From positions 992,001 through 1,056,000 of the forward strand of contig NZ_FNSW01000001.1 of assembly GCF_900104695.1 (NCBI RefSeq): a stretch of 64,000 nt of DNA. The letters are read 5' to 3'. Made by a program: the position numbers and the translations under genes. This document shows, piece after piece, positions 9,556 to 18,704 of this stretch. Every line of letters begins with the position of its first letter. The first letter of the stretch is position 1. This DNA is from Paenibacillus sp. GP183 (GTDB lineage: Bacteria > Bacillota > Bacilli > Paenibacillales > NBRC-103111). A model generated the notes under the pieces. The model saw only the letters and a program-made list of their open reading frames with translations, did no database searches and was not told the origin of the DNA.

Positions 9556-9654
9556 AGCCCAGCCATCCGTGTCCTTTCCCTGTCTGTTGCCAAAATAATA
9601 CCATACTGTAACTAAATCTCCAATTCTCAGCTGTAAAATTCGATTTTCGGAGGG

Positions 9655-9954
9655 TTACAGACGGAATCTTGCAATCTGCTCCCACAGCTGCTCTTTTTCC
9701 AAAATCTCTTTCTGCTTATCGCCAATCAGATCAAAATGGGGAAAATCCGTTCTATGATGAATATGTCGCGGATTGAGCCCATTACTGAAGCACCACTCGC
9801 GAAGCCGAGTTATATTCGAACATCCAGCCTTTGTGACGGTGGTAATTCCAGGGAAACGCTCATCAATCCAATAGTGGGTCAAAAAAGCAATTTCTCCGAG
9901 AGCTACCTTCCGTTTCCAATCATTCATTTCCGTTCTGGATATGCCAAAAGCCAT
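9655..9954 (-). CDS. YneQ-like conserved protein, unknown function
   Basis: A 99-residue soluble protein starting MAFGISRTEMNDWKRKV. The pattern GEIAFLTHYWIDERFPG, then a Thr/Val/Gly/Cys segment and a His-rich stretch (RHIHHRTDFPHFD, about 68-80) resembles, from memory, B. subtilis YneQ; I cannot confirm this without a search. The AAAGGAG ribosome site precedes ATG. The His-rich stretch could bind metal, but nothing shows it. HrpB ends about 50 bases downstream on the same strand. Confidence 0.75.
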   Translation of the reverse strand: MAFGISRTEMNDWKRKVALGEIAFLTHYWIDERFPGITTVTKAGCSNITRLREWCFSNGLNPRHIHHRTDFPHFDLIGDKQKEILEKEQLWEQIARFRL

Positions 9955-10006
9955 AAAGCATGCTCCTTTTTTCTTGCAATAGCTACAGATCTATTTTAAC
10001 ACAATG

Positions 10007-12499
10007 CTATGATCTGGGCTTAGCCCGGTTCGTAGGCTCGGCAATAAGAGGATCATCCGGCCAATAATGCTTCGGATAGCGGCCTTTGAGATCTTTTTTC
10101 ACTTCAAAATATGCATTCCGCCAAAAGCTGCCCAGATCGCGGGTTACTTGGACAGGGCGCTGTGCAGGCGATAAGAGATTCAGGGTCAATGGAACCTTGC
10201 TGCCGGCTATGCGAGGAGTATCTTCCAATCCGAACATCTCCTGCAAACGGACAGACAAAGCTGGTGCAGCCGGATCCGAATAATCGACAGGGACGCGCGA
10301 ACCGCTGGGAACTGTAATATGCGTAGGTGCGCTTTGCTCAAGCTCTTGCCGCTGCTCCCAGGAAAGATTACCTTCCAAAATGGAGACCAAATGAAGCCTT
10401 TGCAAATCATTGAGGCTTTTCAATCCATATAGATGAGGGCTAAGCCACTCTGATAAATGGGCGATTAATGCAGGTACGGATACATCCGGCCAACTTGAAT
10501 CGGATTGATGCATGAAGCAAAGTCGCTCTTGAAGCTGTCTGGAGGCGCGAGACCATGGCAAAATGGACAAGCCTTCATCTTCAATGCCCTGAATCAAGGC
10601 TCGCAGCACCTCCGCAGGATCAGGATCGGGATGAGGAATCTCTTTCAGGATCAGAGCCCCCAGCCTTTCTCTTTTTCTGGCTCTGACGGATTGCGACTGC
10701 TTGTCCCAAACGATGATATCCTCATCATCTATGAACTTGTTTAAAGAGCTGTACAGACTGTTCAATTCAATGGGAGCCGCCAAGTAAATCCGGCTTTCCG
10801 TGATTTGATCATCCAGATCGGCAGCAACCAGATAGGCTGCATTGGACAACGACTGCAGCTCGGTTATCGCGGCTCCACGCCCGTTGCTAAGCGTGAATTT
10901 TCCAGTGGCGCGACGTCCGGCAATCCGGTCAGGATAAGCAAAGCCCAGCAGCAAACCGCATGTCGAGCTGTCCAGATCCGTTCTGGTTGCGGAATGAATA
11001 CTTAATGCCTTCTGCCAGTAGGAGGACTCCACCCCTATCCTGCGGCATATTGCCGAATCGACATGAAAAGCCGAGGGGTTTGCCAGCGCATCCAAACGCA
11101 ATCGCAGATCCACGTTGCGCGCATAGGCATCGCCCCGCAGGAAGTCTCTTTCACTCAGGATCGCTGCGAGGTCGCAGGCCATGCGGCCAAGCCCCAGCGG
11201 TATCGCTTGCAGGATCATATGGGCAAGCCGCGGGTGCATCCCGATCTCGGCTATGCGTCGGCCATGCGGCGTGATGCTGCCGTCCGCATGCAGAGCGCCA
11301 AGCTGTGCCAGCAGCAGCTTGGCTTGGTTCAAGGCAGCGGCTGGAGGAGAATCCAGCCATACCAGCTCCTGCGGATCCGCGACCCCCCAGGCTGCCAGCT
11401 CCAGCGCCAGCGGTACCAGATCCGCTTCCTTGATCTCCGGCGTGCTGCTGGGCGCCAGTTGCCGCTGCTCTTGCTCGGTCCATAGGCGGAAGCAATCGCC
11501 TGGACCGAGACGGCCCGCTCTGCCGCGGCGTTGATCGGCAGAGGCTTTGGACACCGCCACGGTTTCCAGGCGGGTCATCCCTGTCCGCGGCGAGAAACGC
11601 GGAATGCGCATCAGGCCGCTGTCGATGACGACGCGGACGCCCTCTACTGTCAAGCTGGTCTCTGCGATTGACGTAGCCAGCACGATCTTCCTTACTCCAG
11701 GCGGTGCGGGAGCTAGTGCCAGATCCTGGGAATCATTGCTCAGGCTTCCGTACAGGGGAGCAACCCGAACACGATCGCCTAATCCGAGTTCTGCTAATCT
11801 AGCGGCAACCCGGTGGATTTCACCGGCTCCCGGCAAGAACACGAGCATACTGCCTTCCGTTTGATTCAAGGCTGTCAAGATCGATTGAACAACCACCGGT
11901 TCGATGCGGCCCTCCAGCTTGGCGGTCAGATAGTGCGTATCTACGGGATACGCTCTGCCTTCGCTGCGGAGAATGGGAGCGTCACCCAGCAATACGGCCA
12001 CAGGCTCTGCCTCGAGGGTGGCCGACATCACCAGAATGCGTAAATCCTCACGAAGCAATTCCTGGGTTTGACGGCAAAGCGCTAGTCCCAGATCGGCATG
12101 CAGATTGCGTTCATGAAACTCGTCAAAGATGACGATCCCCACATTTTCCAAGGCCGGATCTGCCTGCAGGAGACGCGTTAAAACCCCCTCAGTGATCACT
12201 TCGATTCGTGTTGCTGGGCCTACTCGAGTGTCCATGCGAACTCGATAGCCAACGGTTTCCCCGACTTGCTCGCCTAGCAGCGCCGCCATATAGGCTGCGG
12301 CTGCGCGGGCGGCCAGTCGGCGAGGCTCAAGCATGATGATTTTGCGTCCTGCCAACCAAGCTTCATTCAGAAGCGCAAGCGGAATTCGAGTTGTTTTCCC
12401 TGCCCCAGGAGCCGCAACCAGTACAGCGGAAATATTCGATATGAGCGTCCGTTGAAGGGCTGGAATGACCGGCTCGATCGGCAGCATCTTGCTATCCAT
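10007..12499 (-). CDS. hrpB: ATP-dependent helicase HrpB
   Basis: A DEAH-box helicase of 830 residues from ATG 12499. This start has the SD GAGGAG 8 bases upstream; longer readings run into the divergent gene at 12570. Walker A is APGAGKTTRIPL near residue 27, the DEAH-type box is IFDEFHERN, motif III is VMSATLEAE, and motif VI is QRRGRAGRLGPG. The C-terminal HrpB-specific region ends in GRYPKHYWPDDP, typical of this family. Length fits. HrpB is widespread, but its cellular role is poorly defined. Local G+C is high across 11.1-11.9 kb compared with the flanks. Confidence 0.94.
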   Translation of the reverse strand: MDSKMLPIEPVIPALQRTLISNISAVLVAAPGAGKTTRIPLALLNEAWLAGRKIIMLEPRRLAARAAAAYMAALLGEQVGETVGYRVRMDTRVGPATRIEVITEGVLTRLLQADPALENVGIVIFDEFHERNLHADLGLALCRQTQELLREDLRILVMSATLEAEPVAVLLGDAPILRSEGRAYPVDTHYLTAKLEGRIEPVVVQSILTALNQTEGSMLVFLPGAGEIHRVAARLAELGLGDRVRVAPLYGSLSNDSQDLALAPAPPGVRKIVLATSIAETSLTVEGVRVVIDSGLMRIPRFSPRTGMTRLETVAVSKASADQRRGRAGRLGPGDCFRLWTEQEQRQLAPSSTPEIKEADLVPLALELAAWGVADPQELVWLDSPPAAALNQAKLLLAQLGALHADGSITPHGRRIAEIGMHPRLAHMILQAIPLGLGRMACDLAAILSERDFLRGDAYARNVDLRLRLDALANPSAFHVDSAICRRIGVESSYWQKALSIHSATRTDLDSSTCGLLLGFAYPDRIAGRRATGKFTLSNGRGAAITELQSLSNAAYLVAADLDDQITESRIYLAAPIELNSLYSSLNKFIDDEDIIVWDKQSQSVRARKRERLGALILKEIPHPDPDPAEVLRALIQGIEDEGLSILPWSRASRQLQERLCFMHQSDSSWPDVSVPALIAHLSEWLSPHLYGLKSLNDLQRLHLVSILEGNLSWEQRQELEQSAPTHITVPSGSRVPVDYSDPAAPALSVRLQEMFGLEDTPRIAGSKVPLTLNLLSPAQRPVQVTRDLGSFWRNAYFEVKKDLKGRYPKHYWPDDPLIAEPTNRAKPRS

Positions 12500-12569
12500 A
12501 TGGAGTTCTCCTCTTTTGCCAAAATCGTGTATACTGAGAAAAGAAAAAAAGATAAAGGAGTAAACAATC

Positions 12570-12824
12570 ATGAGTGTACACGAAGCGATATCCAAGCATT
12601 CCAATAATCAGCATCTGCATATAGTGAGATTCACAGAGCTCGATGAGCAGCGTGAAAAAGCGATTGAAGATTGTATCGCCTTATGCAAGAGCGGAAAACC
12701 CTTTTCGGTTGATTCGATAAATCAAATAACAGCTGCCATTATCGAGCATGCCAAGCATGGCATTTCTCCGCTGCGCAAATTTGTAACGGAAGAAATGGTC
12801 AGAGAATACGCCGCCAAGGCCTAG
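12570..12824 (+). CDS. Small protein, DUF2533/YpbS-like
   Basis: An 84-residue soluble, mostly helical protein starting MSVHEAISKHSNNQHLH. The ending FVTEEMVREYA and the segment SGKPFSVDSINQITAAI resemble, from memory, the Bacillus DUF2533 family; I am not certain. It has the ribosome site AAAGGAG before ATG and is transcribed divergently from hrpB across a 70-base gap that must hold both promoters. Confidence 0.75.
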   Translation: MSVHEAISKHSNNQHLHIVRFTELDEQREKAIEDCIALCKSGKPFSVDSINQITAAIIEHAKHGISPLRKFVTEEMVREYAAKA

Positions 12825-12834
12825 TTAAGCAGCA

Positions 12835-12910
12835 TACGAAGTCAGTTTTGCCAAGGCAAAACTTTAAGATTATGCTTACGAAGTCAGTTTTGCCAAGGCA
12901 AAACTTTAAG
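12835..12910 (+). repeat. Two tandem copies of a 34-base palindromic repeat, period 42
   Basis: Identical 34-base copies at 12835-12868 and 12877-12910, separated by 8 bases. Each holds the near-perfect palindrome AGTTTTGCC-AA-GGCAAAACT and ends CTTTAAG. The end of copy two runs straight into GAGGG, so it supplies the AAGGAGG ribosome site of the small gene at 12922. Each copy can fold as a short hairpin in RNA. I see no third copy in this window. Confidence 0.9.
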
Positions 12911-12921
12911 GAGGGTCAACC

Positions 12922-13086
12922 ATGAGCTTTTTTACATTTTTTGCGATGCTTATTATCGGTTCGGCATTCAGCTTCGGCTTGCTCTTGTTATTCAAAAACA
13001 AGAAACTGCCAGGTATTCTGCTGCTCGTTCTTTCCGTTGTTTTTTATATTGCCTATGTAAACTTAGCGACTGTCTATTTTACCTAA
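12922..13086 (+). CDS. Small two-helix membrane protein, unknown function
   Basis: A 54-residue open frame starting MSFFTFFAMLIIG, with two hydrophobic helices (about 3-24 and 30-52) around a short basic loop KNKK. An AAGGAGG ribosome site ends 7 bases before ATG. Its last 8 bases overlap the end of the opposing gene at 13079. The repeats just upstream could form hairpins in its leader. It matches no family I know; composition and ribosome site argue that it is translated. Confidence 0.68.
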   Translation: MSFFTFFAMLIIGSAFSFGLLLLFKNKKLPGILLLVLSVVFYIAYVNLATVYFT

Positions 13087-13294
13087 ACATATAATACGCA
13101 AATAAAGCGTACCCGCCTACTATGGCAATCACATAAAACAGGGTAAGTCTTATGATGTTGGGGGCTTTCCTTTGATCATACTCGGGATTGCCCTCTTTGT
13201 TTTTCCTGGAAACCCCCACTAAAATGGTAGCCACCAATGCAAAAGCCATTAGAAAGAAGACGATGGAGTAAAATAAAAATTCCAGGATTTTCAC
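13079..13294 (-). CDS. Small two-helix membrane protein, unknown function
   Basis: A 71-residue protein with hydrophobic helices at about 5-28 and 48-68 and a charged cytoplasmic-type loop (SRKNKEGNPEYDQRK) between them. The start appears to be GTG at 13294, with GAGGAA unusually close in front, so the true start could differ. It lies 5 bases after the stop of the HAD phosphatase gene and is probably in that operon. It converges with the 54-residue gene and overlaps it by 8 bases. Confidence 0.62.
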   Translation of the reverse strand: MKILEFLFYSIVFFLMAFALVATILVGVSRKNKEGNPEYDQRKAPNIIRLTLFYVIAIVGGYALFAYYMFR

Positions 13295-13299
13295 TTCCT

Positions 13300-13950
13300 C
13301 TATAGGTTTTTCAGTTTGGACACCGTTATTTGCGTGATTGAATCAACAATAAAATCAGCCCTGGTTAAATCTTGCAGGCCGGAGTTTAGATTCATGAAGC
13401 CGATGCAGGTCATGCCGGCAGCCTTTGCCGCGGCCACTCCATTACGGGAATCCTCGATAACCACACAATGCTCGGCTTCAACCTGCAGCAGCTGCGCTGC
13501 TTTGAGAAAAACATCTGGAGCCGGCTTACCCTGAGGTACTTCTTCTCCGCTTACGATCACGGAGAAATAAGGCTGAAGCTGCAGTTTTTCAATTACTGCT
13601 TGAATGAAAAGAACAGGTGATGAAGACGCAAGCCCAACCGGGTAACCGTCACTTCTCAGAGCTTGGAGAAGGGGAACGATCCCCTCAATAGGCTTTTCAT
13701 CTCTTTCTTTGAATATGCGCAGCTTCATATCCATTTGCATGCGACTCAATTCATCCACGGAAGGCTCAAGCATATGCGCTTCCTTGATATACTTCCACAT
13801 CGCGGGATTGGTCATCCCCACGTACTTTTCGAGATCTTCATGAGTAAGGTTCAATCCAAGTTGGCGTGTCATGATCAAATCAATTTCAAAATGCATCGGC
13901 TCGCTGTCGATAATGACACCGTCCATGTCAAAAATACAAGCTTTGAACAA
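13300..13950 (-). CDS. HAD-superfamily hydrolase, beta-phosphoglucomutase-like
   Basis: A 216-residue HAD phosphatase from a TTG start at 13950 (AAGGGG about 8 bases before); a longer reading would overlap the Nudix gene. Motif I is FDMDGVIIDSEP at the very N terminus, motif II is ASSSP near 108, motif III is the Lys of GKPAPDVF near 137, and motif IV is VIEDSRNGVAAAKAAG near 160. The helical cap after motif I is subfamily IA. Such proteins act on sugar phosphates; the substrate is not readable. It follows the Nudix gene after 13 bases. Confidence 0.88.
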   Translation of the reverse strand: MFKACIFDMDGVIIDSEPMHFEIDLIMTRQLGLNLTHEDLEKYVGMTNPAMWKYIKEAHMLEPSVDELSRMQMDMKLRIFKERDEKPIEGIVPLLQALRSDGYPVGLASSSPVLFIQAVIEKLQLQPYFSVIVSGEEVPQGKPAPDVFLKAAQLLQVEAEHCVVIEDSRNGVAAAKAAGMTCIGFMNLNSGLQDLTRADFIVDSITQITVSKLKNL

Positions 13951-13963
13951 TGTTTTCGCCCCT

Positions 13964-14602
13964 TTATTTATCCGGATCGATTTGATTAATGGCATTAAAT
14001 AAAAGCTTGTAATAATTGACATCATGCGGGACCAAATCCGTTGAAGCTATATACAAAAGCCTTTCTTCCAGCTGTCCATCGACTGATAAGTTAGCACCTA
14101 CGGCAGGAATTGTTTGTGCGGCTCCTTGAATGAGAGACTCGAAATCTTTCAATCCAACGAAGTAAAGACCGGATACTTCATCTTGCTGAATCCGGTATTC
14201 AAAAATATGTTGATCGCATCGATAAAGAAATACATGGCAAAACTCCCTGTCCATACGGCCTTCGGGAAGGGCGTCTTCTTCCGCATAAATCCCGCATGGA
14301 ATCAAGCTGCTGAAAGCAACCTGAAGTCCAAGCTCTTCCTCCAGTTCCCTCACTCCATCCTCCACGTTTTCTCCGGCCATTAAATGGCCGGCGCAGGAGA
14401 TATCGAGCAAATTCGGAAATGTATCTTTATCCGGATGCCTAAGCTGAAGCAGTAAAGAAGGCTGATCATTTCGCAGGCTTATAATCCAGCAATGAAAGGT
14501 TTGATGCCACCAACCATTGGCGTGGACCTCCAACCTGCCGGCTGTACCCACTCGCTCCATTTGATCATTGAAAATGTCAAATATCTCATCATGATTGAGC
14601 AT
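13964..14602 (-). CDS. Nudix hydrolase (IPP-isomerase-like clade)
   Basis: A 212-residue protein with a complete Nudix box starting GHLMAGENVEDGVRELEEEL near residue 72, including the REXXEE core. The segment GWWHQTFHCWIIS near 30-43 is typical of the YfcD/isopentenyl-diphosphate-isomerase-like clade, which often hydrolyses nucleoside diphosphate derivatives. GGAGAAG precedes ATG. It is the first gene of a leftward group with the HAD phosphatase and a small membrane protein. Substrate unknown. Confidence 0.88.
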   Translation of the reverse strand: MLNHDEIFDIFNDQMERVGTAGRLEVHANGWWHQTFHCWIISLRNDQPSLLLQLRHPDKDTFPNLLDISCAGHLMAGENVEDGVRELEEELGLQVAFSSLIPCGIYAEEDALPEGRMDREFCHVFLYRCDQHIFEYRIQQDEVSGLYFVGLKDFESLIQGAAQTIPAVGANLSVDGQLEERLLYIASTDLVPHDVNYYKLLFNAINQIDPDK

Positions 14603-14671
14603 TAGCTGCGCTTCTCCATCCCTTTCAGCAAAGTAAAAGGCACATGGCCCATTGATAGGCCACTTTTAACT

Positions 14672-14717
14672 AAAAAAGGGCTTCCCGATAGCCATTTTTT
14701 ATGGCTGAGGATAGCCC
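14672..14717 (-). terminator. Intrinsic terminator after the aldo/keto reductase gene
   Basis: Read leftwards, GGGCT and GCCAT arms pair with ATGGC and AGCCC around an A-rich loop, followed by six T residues at 14672-14677. It starts 11 bases after the reductase stop and separates that gene from the Nudix operon. Confidence 0.7.
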
Positions 14718-14727
14718 CATTCGTTCA

Positions 14728-15606
14728 TTATGCTATCGAGGTCGGCGCTTCAAAAGGTGAAGAATAGCCGCTCAAGGCGCTCAGGATCCGATTCGCTTCA
14801 TCGCTGCTCATCGACCCAAACCGTTCGGTCGCCTCCACGATCTTGGGGAATAAATGCACATCGCCCGCGCTGGCAAATCCGTTCAAGCCGGGAAATGAAA
14901 GCACGAAGTGCACGCAGGCATCGATGATTTCCTGCTGATCAAACGGCTCATACCAAGTGGCGTAATTGCGGGATTGTTTCTCATCCCAGGGGCCCTTGGC
15001 AATCGCTTTGATAACCCTGACAGCGGCTCCTTGCTTGTCAGCTTCAGCCATGAATAAATCAAAATCATGCCTGTACTCCGGAAGGCTATACAGGTAATAG
15101 TTAAGCGGAAGCAGCACGGTATCAAACGGAAATCTGCGCAAAGCCTCCAAGTGTACTGCAGGTGCAGAATGCCCATGTCCCGTGATGCCAATCGCTTTCA
15201 CAAGTCCCTGCTCTTTGGCTTCCACTACAGCTTCAATCGCGCCGCCCTTTCGGGTGCAAAGATCCAACTCCGTCATGCTGCCTACAGCATGCAGCTGGAT
15301 CAAATCCAGCGTATCCGTTTGCAGCCTCTCCAAGGAACGGTGAATCTCCGCCTTGGCCTTGTCGTAGCTGCGCTCGCCTGTCTTGGATGCGAGAAAAATC
15401 TGATCGCGAATTCGCGGCATCCAGGGTCCCATGCGAAGCTCCGCTTCTCCATAGCTTGCAGCAGTGTCAAAGTGATTCACGCCATGCTCAAGAGCGAAAG
15501 AGATGGAAGCGTCCGCTTCCTCCTGGCTTACATTTCCTAAGCTTGCAGCTCCAAACATAACGACTGAGCTGTTGTATCCAATCTTTCCCAGCTTGCGATA
15601 CTCCAT
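14728..15606 (-). CDS. Aldo/keto reductase
   Basis: A 292-residue NADPH-dependent reductase of the AKR fold. ATG 15606 is chosen because TAAGGAGGTG lies 8 bases upstream. Catalytic residues are visible as Asp in [12 protein letters not shown] (about 48-55, with the Tyr) and Lys in FLASKTGER (about 77), while [13 protein letters not shown] holds the His. The late cofactor segment is less canonical. It is related to class 11/12-type reductases; substrate unknown. It stands alone between two intergenic regions, with a terminator downstream. Confidence 0.9.
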   Translation of the reverse strand: MEYRKLGKIGYNSSVVMFGAASLGNVSQEEADASISFALEHGVNHFDTAASYGEAELRMGPWMPRIRDQIFLASKTGERSYDKAKAEIHRSLERLQTDTLDLIQLHAVGSMTELDLCTRKGGAIEAVVEAKEQGLVKAIGITGHGHSAPAVHLEALRRFPFDTVLLPLNYYLYSLPEYRHDFDLFMAEADKQGAAVRVIKAIAKGPWDEKQSRNYATWYEPFDQQEIIDACVHFVLSFPGLNGFASAGDVHLFPKIVEATERFGSMSSDEANRILSALSGYSSPFEAPTSIA

Positions 15607-15674
15607 ACGAAACACCTCCTTATTGCTTATTATATCGAATAGTTTTTGTTTGTAAAAGTAATACCTGTTGGAGT

Positions 15675-16631
15675 TTATACATTGTTTTCATCTTCCGTAG
15701 TTTCAACCAGTGAGGAATATGCATTCTGCACGGCCGCCAGCTCCGTATCGCATTTTCTTCGTTCATTTTCCAATTCCCATAAAATCGTATTTACAGCGGA
15801 GCTTTTGGATTCCACTTGGGCTAAGGTGTTTTGAATTCTGCCCTGTACGATCCAGTCTGTAATCAAGCCGTCAAAGAAATAATCCGAGAAGCGAAGAAAA
15901 GAATTTACATCCAGCTCGATGGTCAGTGTCAAGTGTACATCCTGAAGCTCTTTTTCAAATCGGCCCAAGTTTTTCTGCGCGTTTTGAATATAATCCATGG
16001 CTTCATCCAGCCGATTGTGTTTGCCATGAGTGGCGAGCAGTCCTCCGCCCAGCATATCAAACGTCCCCCAATTGGTGGCAGCGTGCAGCGCAACTTTTGC
16101 TTGATCCAGGTTATCTGACACTGATTTCCCTGCGGCGATGGCTTCATTCAATTCTTTGATATTTATTTCCAACTCCGCACGCCGCTCAGCCAATTCGTGA
16201 AGCTTTTTGCTCGTGACGGAATCATTTTGCTCAATCAGCAGCTCTTTCCGGGCCGTCGCATCTTCTAAAGCCATTTGACAGTTACGAACTTCATAAAGCT
16301 TCGCTTTAAGCTCGTCAATTTCGGTGCGTATGGCTGCCGTGGCCTTGCTGGCTTCATCATGCTTCAGCTTGGCTTCCAGTACTTCCATCTGCTCATGCTC
16401 AAGGCGTTCCTCTTTCTTTGACAGGATCGTATATAAAAAGCTGGAAAAAGAAATACCCTTCAGCTTTTCCACATCTTCTTCCTCTTTCTTCAGCTGCAGT
16501 TCCCACATTCGGATTTGCTGTTCTCTTTCCTTCAGCTCCTCTTCCAGATTGTGAAGACGTTCATTCCAGATCATCTGCAGTCTGCCTTGCTCTCTTGCGG
16601 CAACGATTTTTTTATTGATTTCTATATACAT
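15675..16631 (-). CDS. Long coiled-coil protein, unknown function
   Basis: A 318-residue soluble protein made largely of charged heptads (about 20-175 and 215-310), broken by a Gly-rich segment [18 protein letters not shown] near 190-207. There is no signal peptide or membrane helix. GGAGG precedes ATG. The central break suggests a hairpin of two long coiled coils. I do not recognise a named family. It is divergent from the histidine kinase gene at 16819, with a 187-base gap between. Confidence 0.75.
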   Translation of the reverse strand: MYIEINKKIVAAREQGRLQMIWNERLHNLEEELKEREQQIRMWELQLKKEEEDVEKLKGISFSSFLYTILSKKEERLEHEQMEVLEAKLKHDEASKATAAIRTEIDELKAKLYEVRNCQMALEDATARKELLIEQNDSVTSKKLHELAERRAELEINIKELNEAIAAGKSVSDNLDQAKVALHAATNWGTFDMLGGGLLATHGKHNRLDEAMDYIQNAQKNLGRFEKELQDVHLTLTIELDVNSFLRFSDYFFDGLITDWIVQGRIQNTLAQVESKSSAVNTILWELENERRKCDTELAAVQNAYSSLVETTEDENNV

Positions 16632-16818
16632 CCTGCCTCCACCTCCCTAATAGCCATTACCCTTATTGACGATTTTAAACACAGTGTGGTTTCAAGACAC
16701 AGGCAAGAACTGTGAATTACCTGGCAACTGGCTCCTAAAAAGAACATGTTTTAGCTTCTACTTTGGTATATAATAGGTTTGCTGATGCTGATTACATAAA
16801 AGGAATGCGTGAAACAGA

Positions 16819-18558
16819 ATGAAAATCAACTCTAGAATTTTGCTTATATTTTTCTTGTTGATAGGTCTGCTGTTGATTGCCAACAATACATCCTATTACT
16901 GGTTCACCAAAAAATCATTGACTGAAGCTGTATCGGAAAAAATGAAATCAACTGCTGAGCAAATCCGCATTTCTATTGAGCATTCGGAAGAAGGTTCTTT
17001 CTACGTTGAGGATGTTATTGGAGAAAATCTCAGGTCAGTGGCTCTCTATGCCAAATCCGAACTCGATCCTCATATTAATAGGGTGACGAATGAACAATTG
17101 CTGGCGATTAAAAATCAAACGGGCGTAGATGGCATTTCATTAATGCAAAGGGTTGGAGATGATATTGTCGTTACCAAATCTTCCGAACCTGCGGAAATTG
17201 ACCTGCCTACAAAGGATTTAGGCTATTGGTTTACGGCTTTTAACCAGCTTTTCAATGACCATAACGTTACGATTTCAGAAGGAAAAAAACTGCCCAACTT
17301 TTGGACAGGTCCTTATGAAGTTCCAGCCTCAGGCACAAGCGATAAGTCTAAATTCGGTTATTATTATGATGGAACTACCGATTATATCATTTGTACCTTT
17401 GTTAATGCGCGAAGAATAGATGTTTTTAAAAATATTACGGGTGCAAATTCGATCATTAAAAAAACAATGGACTCTAATCCGGATATTGTGGAAATAGCCG
17501 GGTTGAATGCAAATACTTTCGGGACTTCGCCCAAAGTATATAAAGATGCAGCAGGATCTCCATTTGTATCGGTTTATGACAAAACCGTCCTATTTGGACA
17601 GTATACCGTCATAGATGCAAGTGATGTCGATAACGCCAGAAAAGCCGAGAACTTGAATAAGCCGGTAAGCATCGTTACCAACTGGGTTGGTAAGCCAATC
17701 CTCAAAACATTTGTTCCCGTACAGGTGAAGCAGCTTAGCTCAGTCCAAAGAGAAGTACCCTATGTCATTACGATTGTTTCCGACTATAAAGCCATTCAGG
17801 ATACTTTGAACAGCATGCTTTTTCAATCGGCCGCACTATTTTTAATTTTAACGATATGCAGCTTTGGATTGCTTTACTTTGCATTCCGGTACATGACTAA
17901 AACGAGAGAATCGGCGGTCCAATCGACTCAAGAGCTGTATATTCAAAATATGGATATGATGTTTGCGGCCATCCGCGGTCAGCGGCATGATTTCCTGAAT
18001 CATGTTCAAACCATTTATGCACTTTTGTCTCATGGCAAGCGAGAAGCTCAGCTGAAATATATGAAGGAGTTAATTGAAGAAATTGATGAAGTTACAGACA
18101 TCATTCAAATCGGCCATCCCGCCATAGCTGCGCTGATCCAAGCTAAAATTGCTGTTGCGATGCGCGCCAAAATCAACTTCCGCTATTCTTTCACAGGTTT
18201 GGATGGCTTGACTCTGGGCATCAAGTCAGTTGATATCGTTAAAATCATAGGCAATTTGATCGATAATGCCTTTGATGAAGCGGGCAAATTCCCTCCGGAA
18301 CAACGAGATGTTCGTGTAACCGGCTGGTCAGAGGCGAGCTCCTTATTCATCTCGGTTACAAATCCTTTCGATGGCGAGCTTGCTGAAGCCGATAAGGAAA
18401 AATTATTTGAAATCGGCTATACAACCAAATCCGAAGGCGATCATCATGGTGTAGGCCTAGCAGTAGTCAAAGAAACCATCCTGAAATATAAAGGTAGGAT
18501 TGAAGTGCATTGTGAAGACGGTTATATTAATTTCCAAATATCCATCCAAATGCAATGA
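16819..18558 (+). CDS. Membrane sensor histidine kinase, SpoB/CitA type (orphan)
   Basis: A 579-residue kinase. Helix one is at about 5-27 and helix two at about 335-357, enclosing a roughly 300-residue extracytoplasmic sensor domain. The phosphoacceptor motif is RGQRHDFLNHVQTI near 392, in the SpoB_a-type helical domain. The ATPase part has the N box IIGNLIDNAFDEA and the G box GDHHGVGLAVVKE. The build matches the CitA/DcuS group, but the sensor domain is longer than usual and I cannot name its fold. No response regulator gene adjoins it. A clear terminator follows 6 bases after the stop, so it is monocistronic. Confidence 0.9.
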   Translation: MKINSRILLIFFLLIGLLLIANNTSYYWFTKKSLTEAVSEKMKSTAEQIRISIEHSEEGSFYVEDVIGENLRSVALYAKSELDPHINRVTNEQLLAIKNQTGVDGISLMQRVGDDIVVTKSSEPAEIDLPTKDLGYWFTAFNQLFNDHNVTISEGKKLPNFWTGPYEVPASGTSDKSKFGYYYDGTTDYIICTFVNARRIDVFKNITGANSIIKKTMDSNPDIVEIAGLNANTFGTSPKVYKDAAGSPFVSVYDKTVLFGQYTVIDASDVDNARKAENLNKPVSIVTNWVGKPILKTFVPVQVKQLSSVQREVPYVITIVSDYKAIQDTLNSMLFQSAALFLILTICSFGLLYFAFRYMTKTRESAVQSTQELYIQNMDMMFAAIRGQRHDFLNHVQTIYALLSHGKREAQLKYMKELIEEIDEVTDIIQIGHPAIAALIQAKIAVAMRAKINFRYSFTGLDGLTLGIKSVDIVKIIGNLIDNAFDEAGKFPPEQRDVRVTGWSEASSLFISVTNPFDGELAEADKEKLFEIGYTTKSEGDHHGVGLAVVKETILKYKGRIEVHCEDGYINFQISIQMQ

Positions 18559-18564
18559 TTGAAT

Positions 18565-18598
18565 GAACTGCCTTCGAGGGCAGTTCTTTTTGTGTTTT
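18565..18598 (+). terminator. Intrinsic terminator of the orphan kinase gene
   Basis: GAACTGCC pairs with GGCAGTTC around a short loop and is followed by TTTTTGTGTTTT. It lies 6 bases after the kinase stop. Confidence 0.88.
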
Positions 18599-18640
18599 GA
18601 AATAAATTGGATAAATATAGGGAAATTACCCCTTCCAATA

Positions 18641-18680
18641 AGAACAAATGTTTGCTATAATAAAAACAAACAAATGTTCT
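18641..18680 (+). promoter_or_regulatory. Promoter with two LexA (SOS) box-like operators flanking the -10
   Basis: Two 14-base sites, AGAACAAATGTTTG at 18641-18654 and CAAACAAATGTTCT at 18667-18680, each match the Gram-positive LexA consensus (CGAAC-N4-GTTCG type) except at outer positions. They are near-mirror images with centres 26 bases apart. A perfect TATAAT lies between them at 18656-18661. Binding at either site would cover the promoter of the gene at 18705. SOS control is inferred from the boxes; the -35 element is weak. Confidence 0.7.
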
Positions 18681-18704
18681 CATTATTTGAAGGAGGTTGT
18701 TAAC

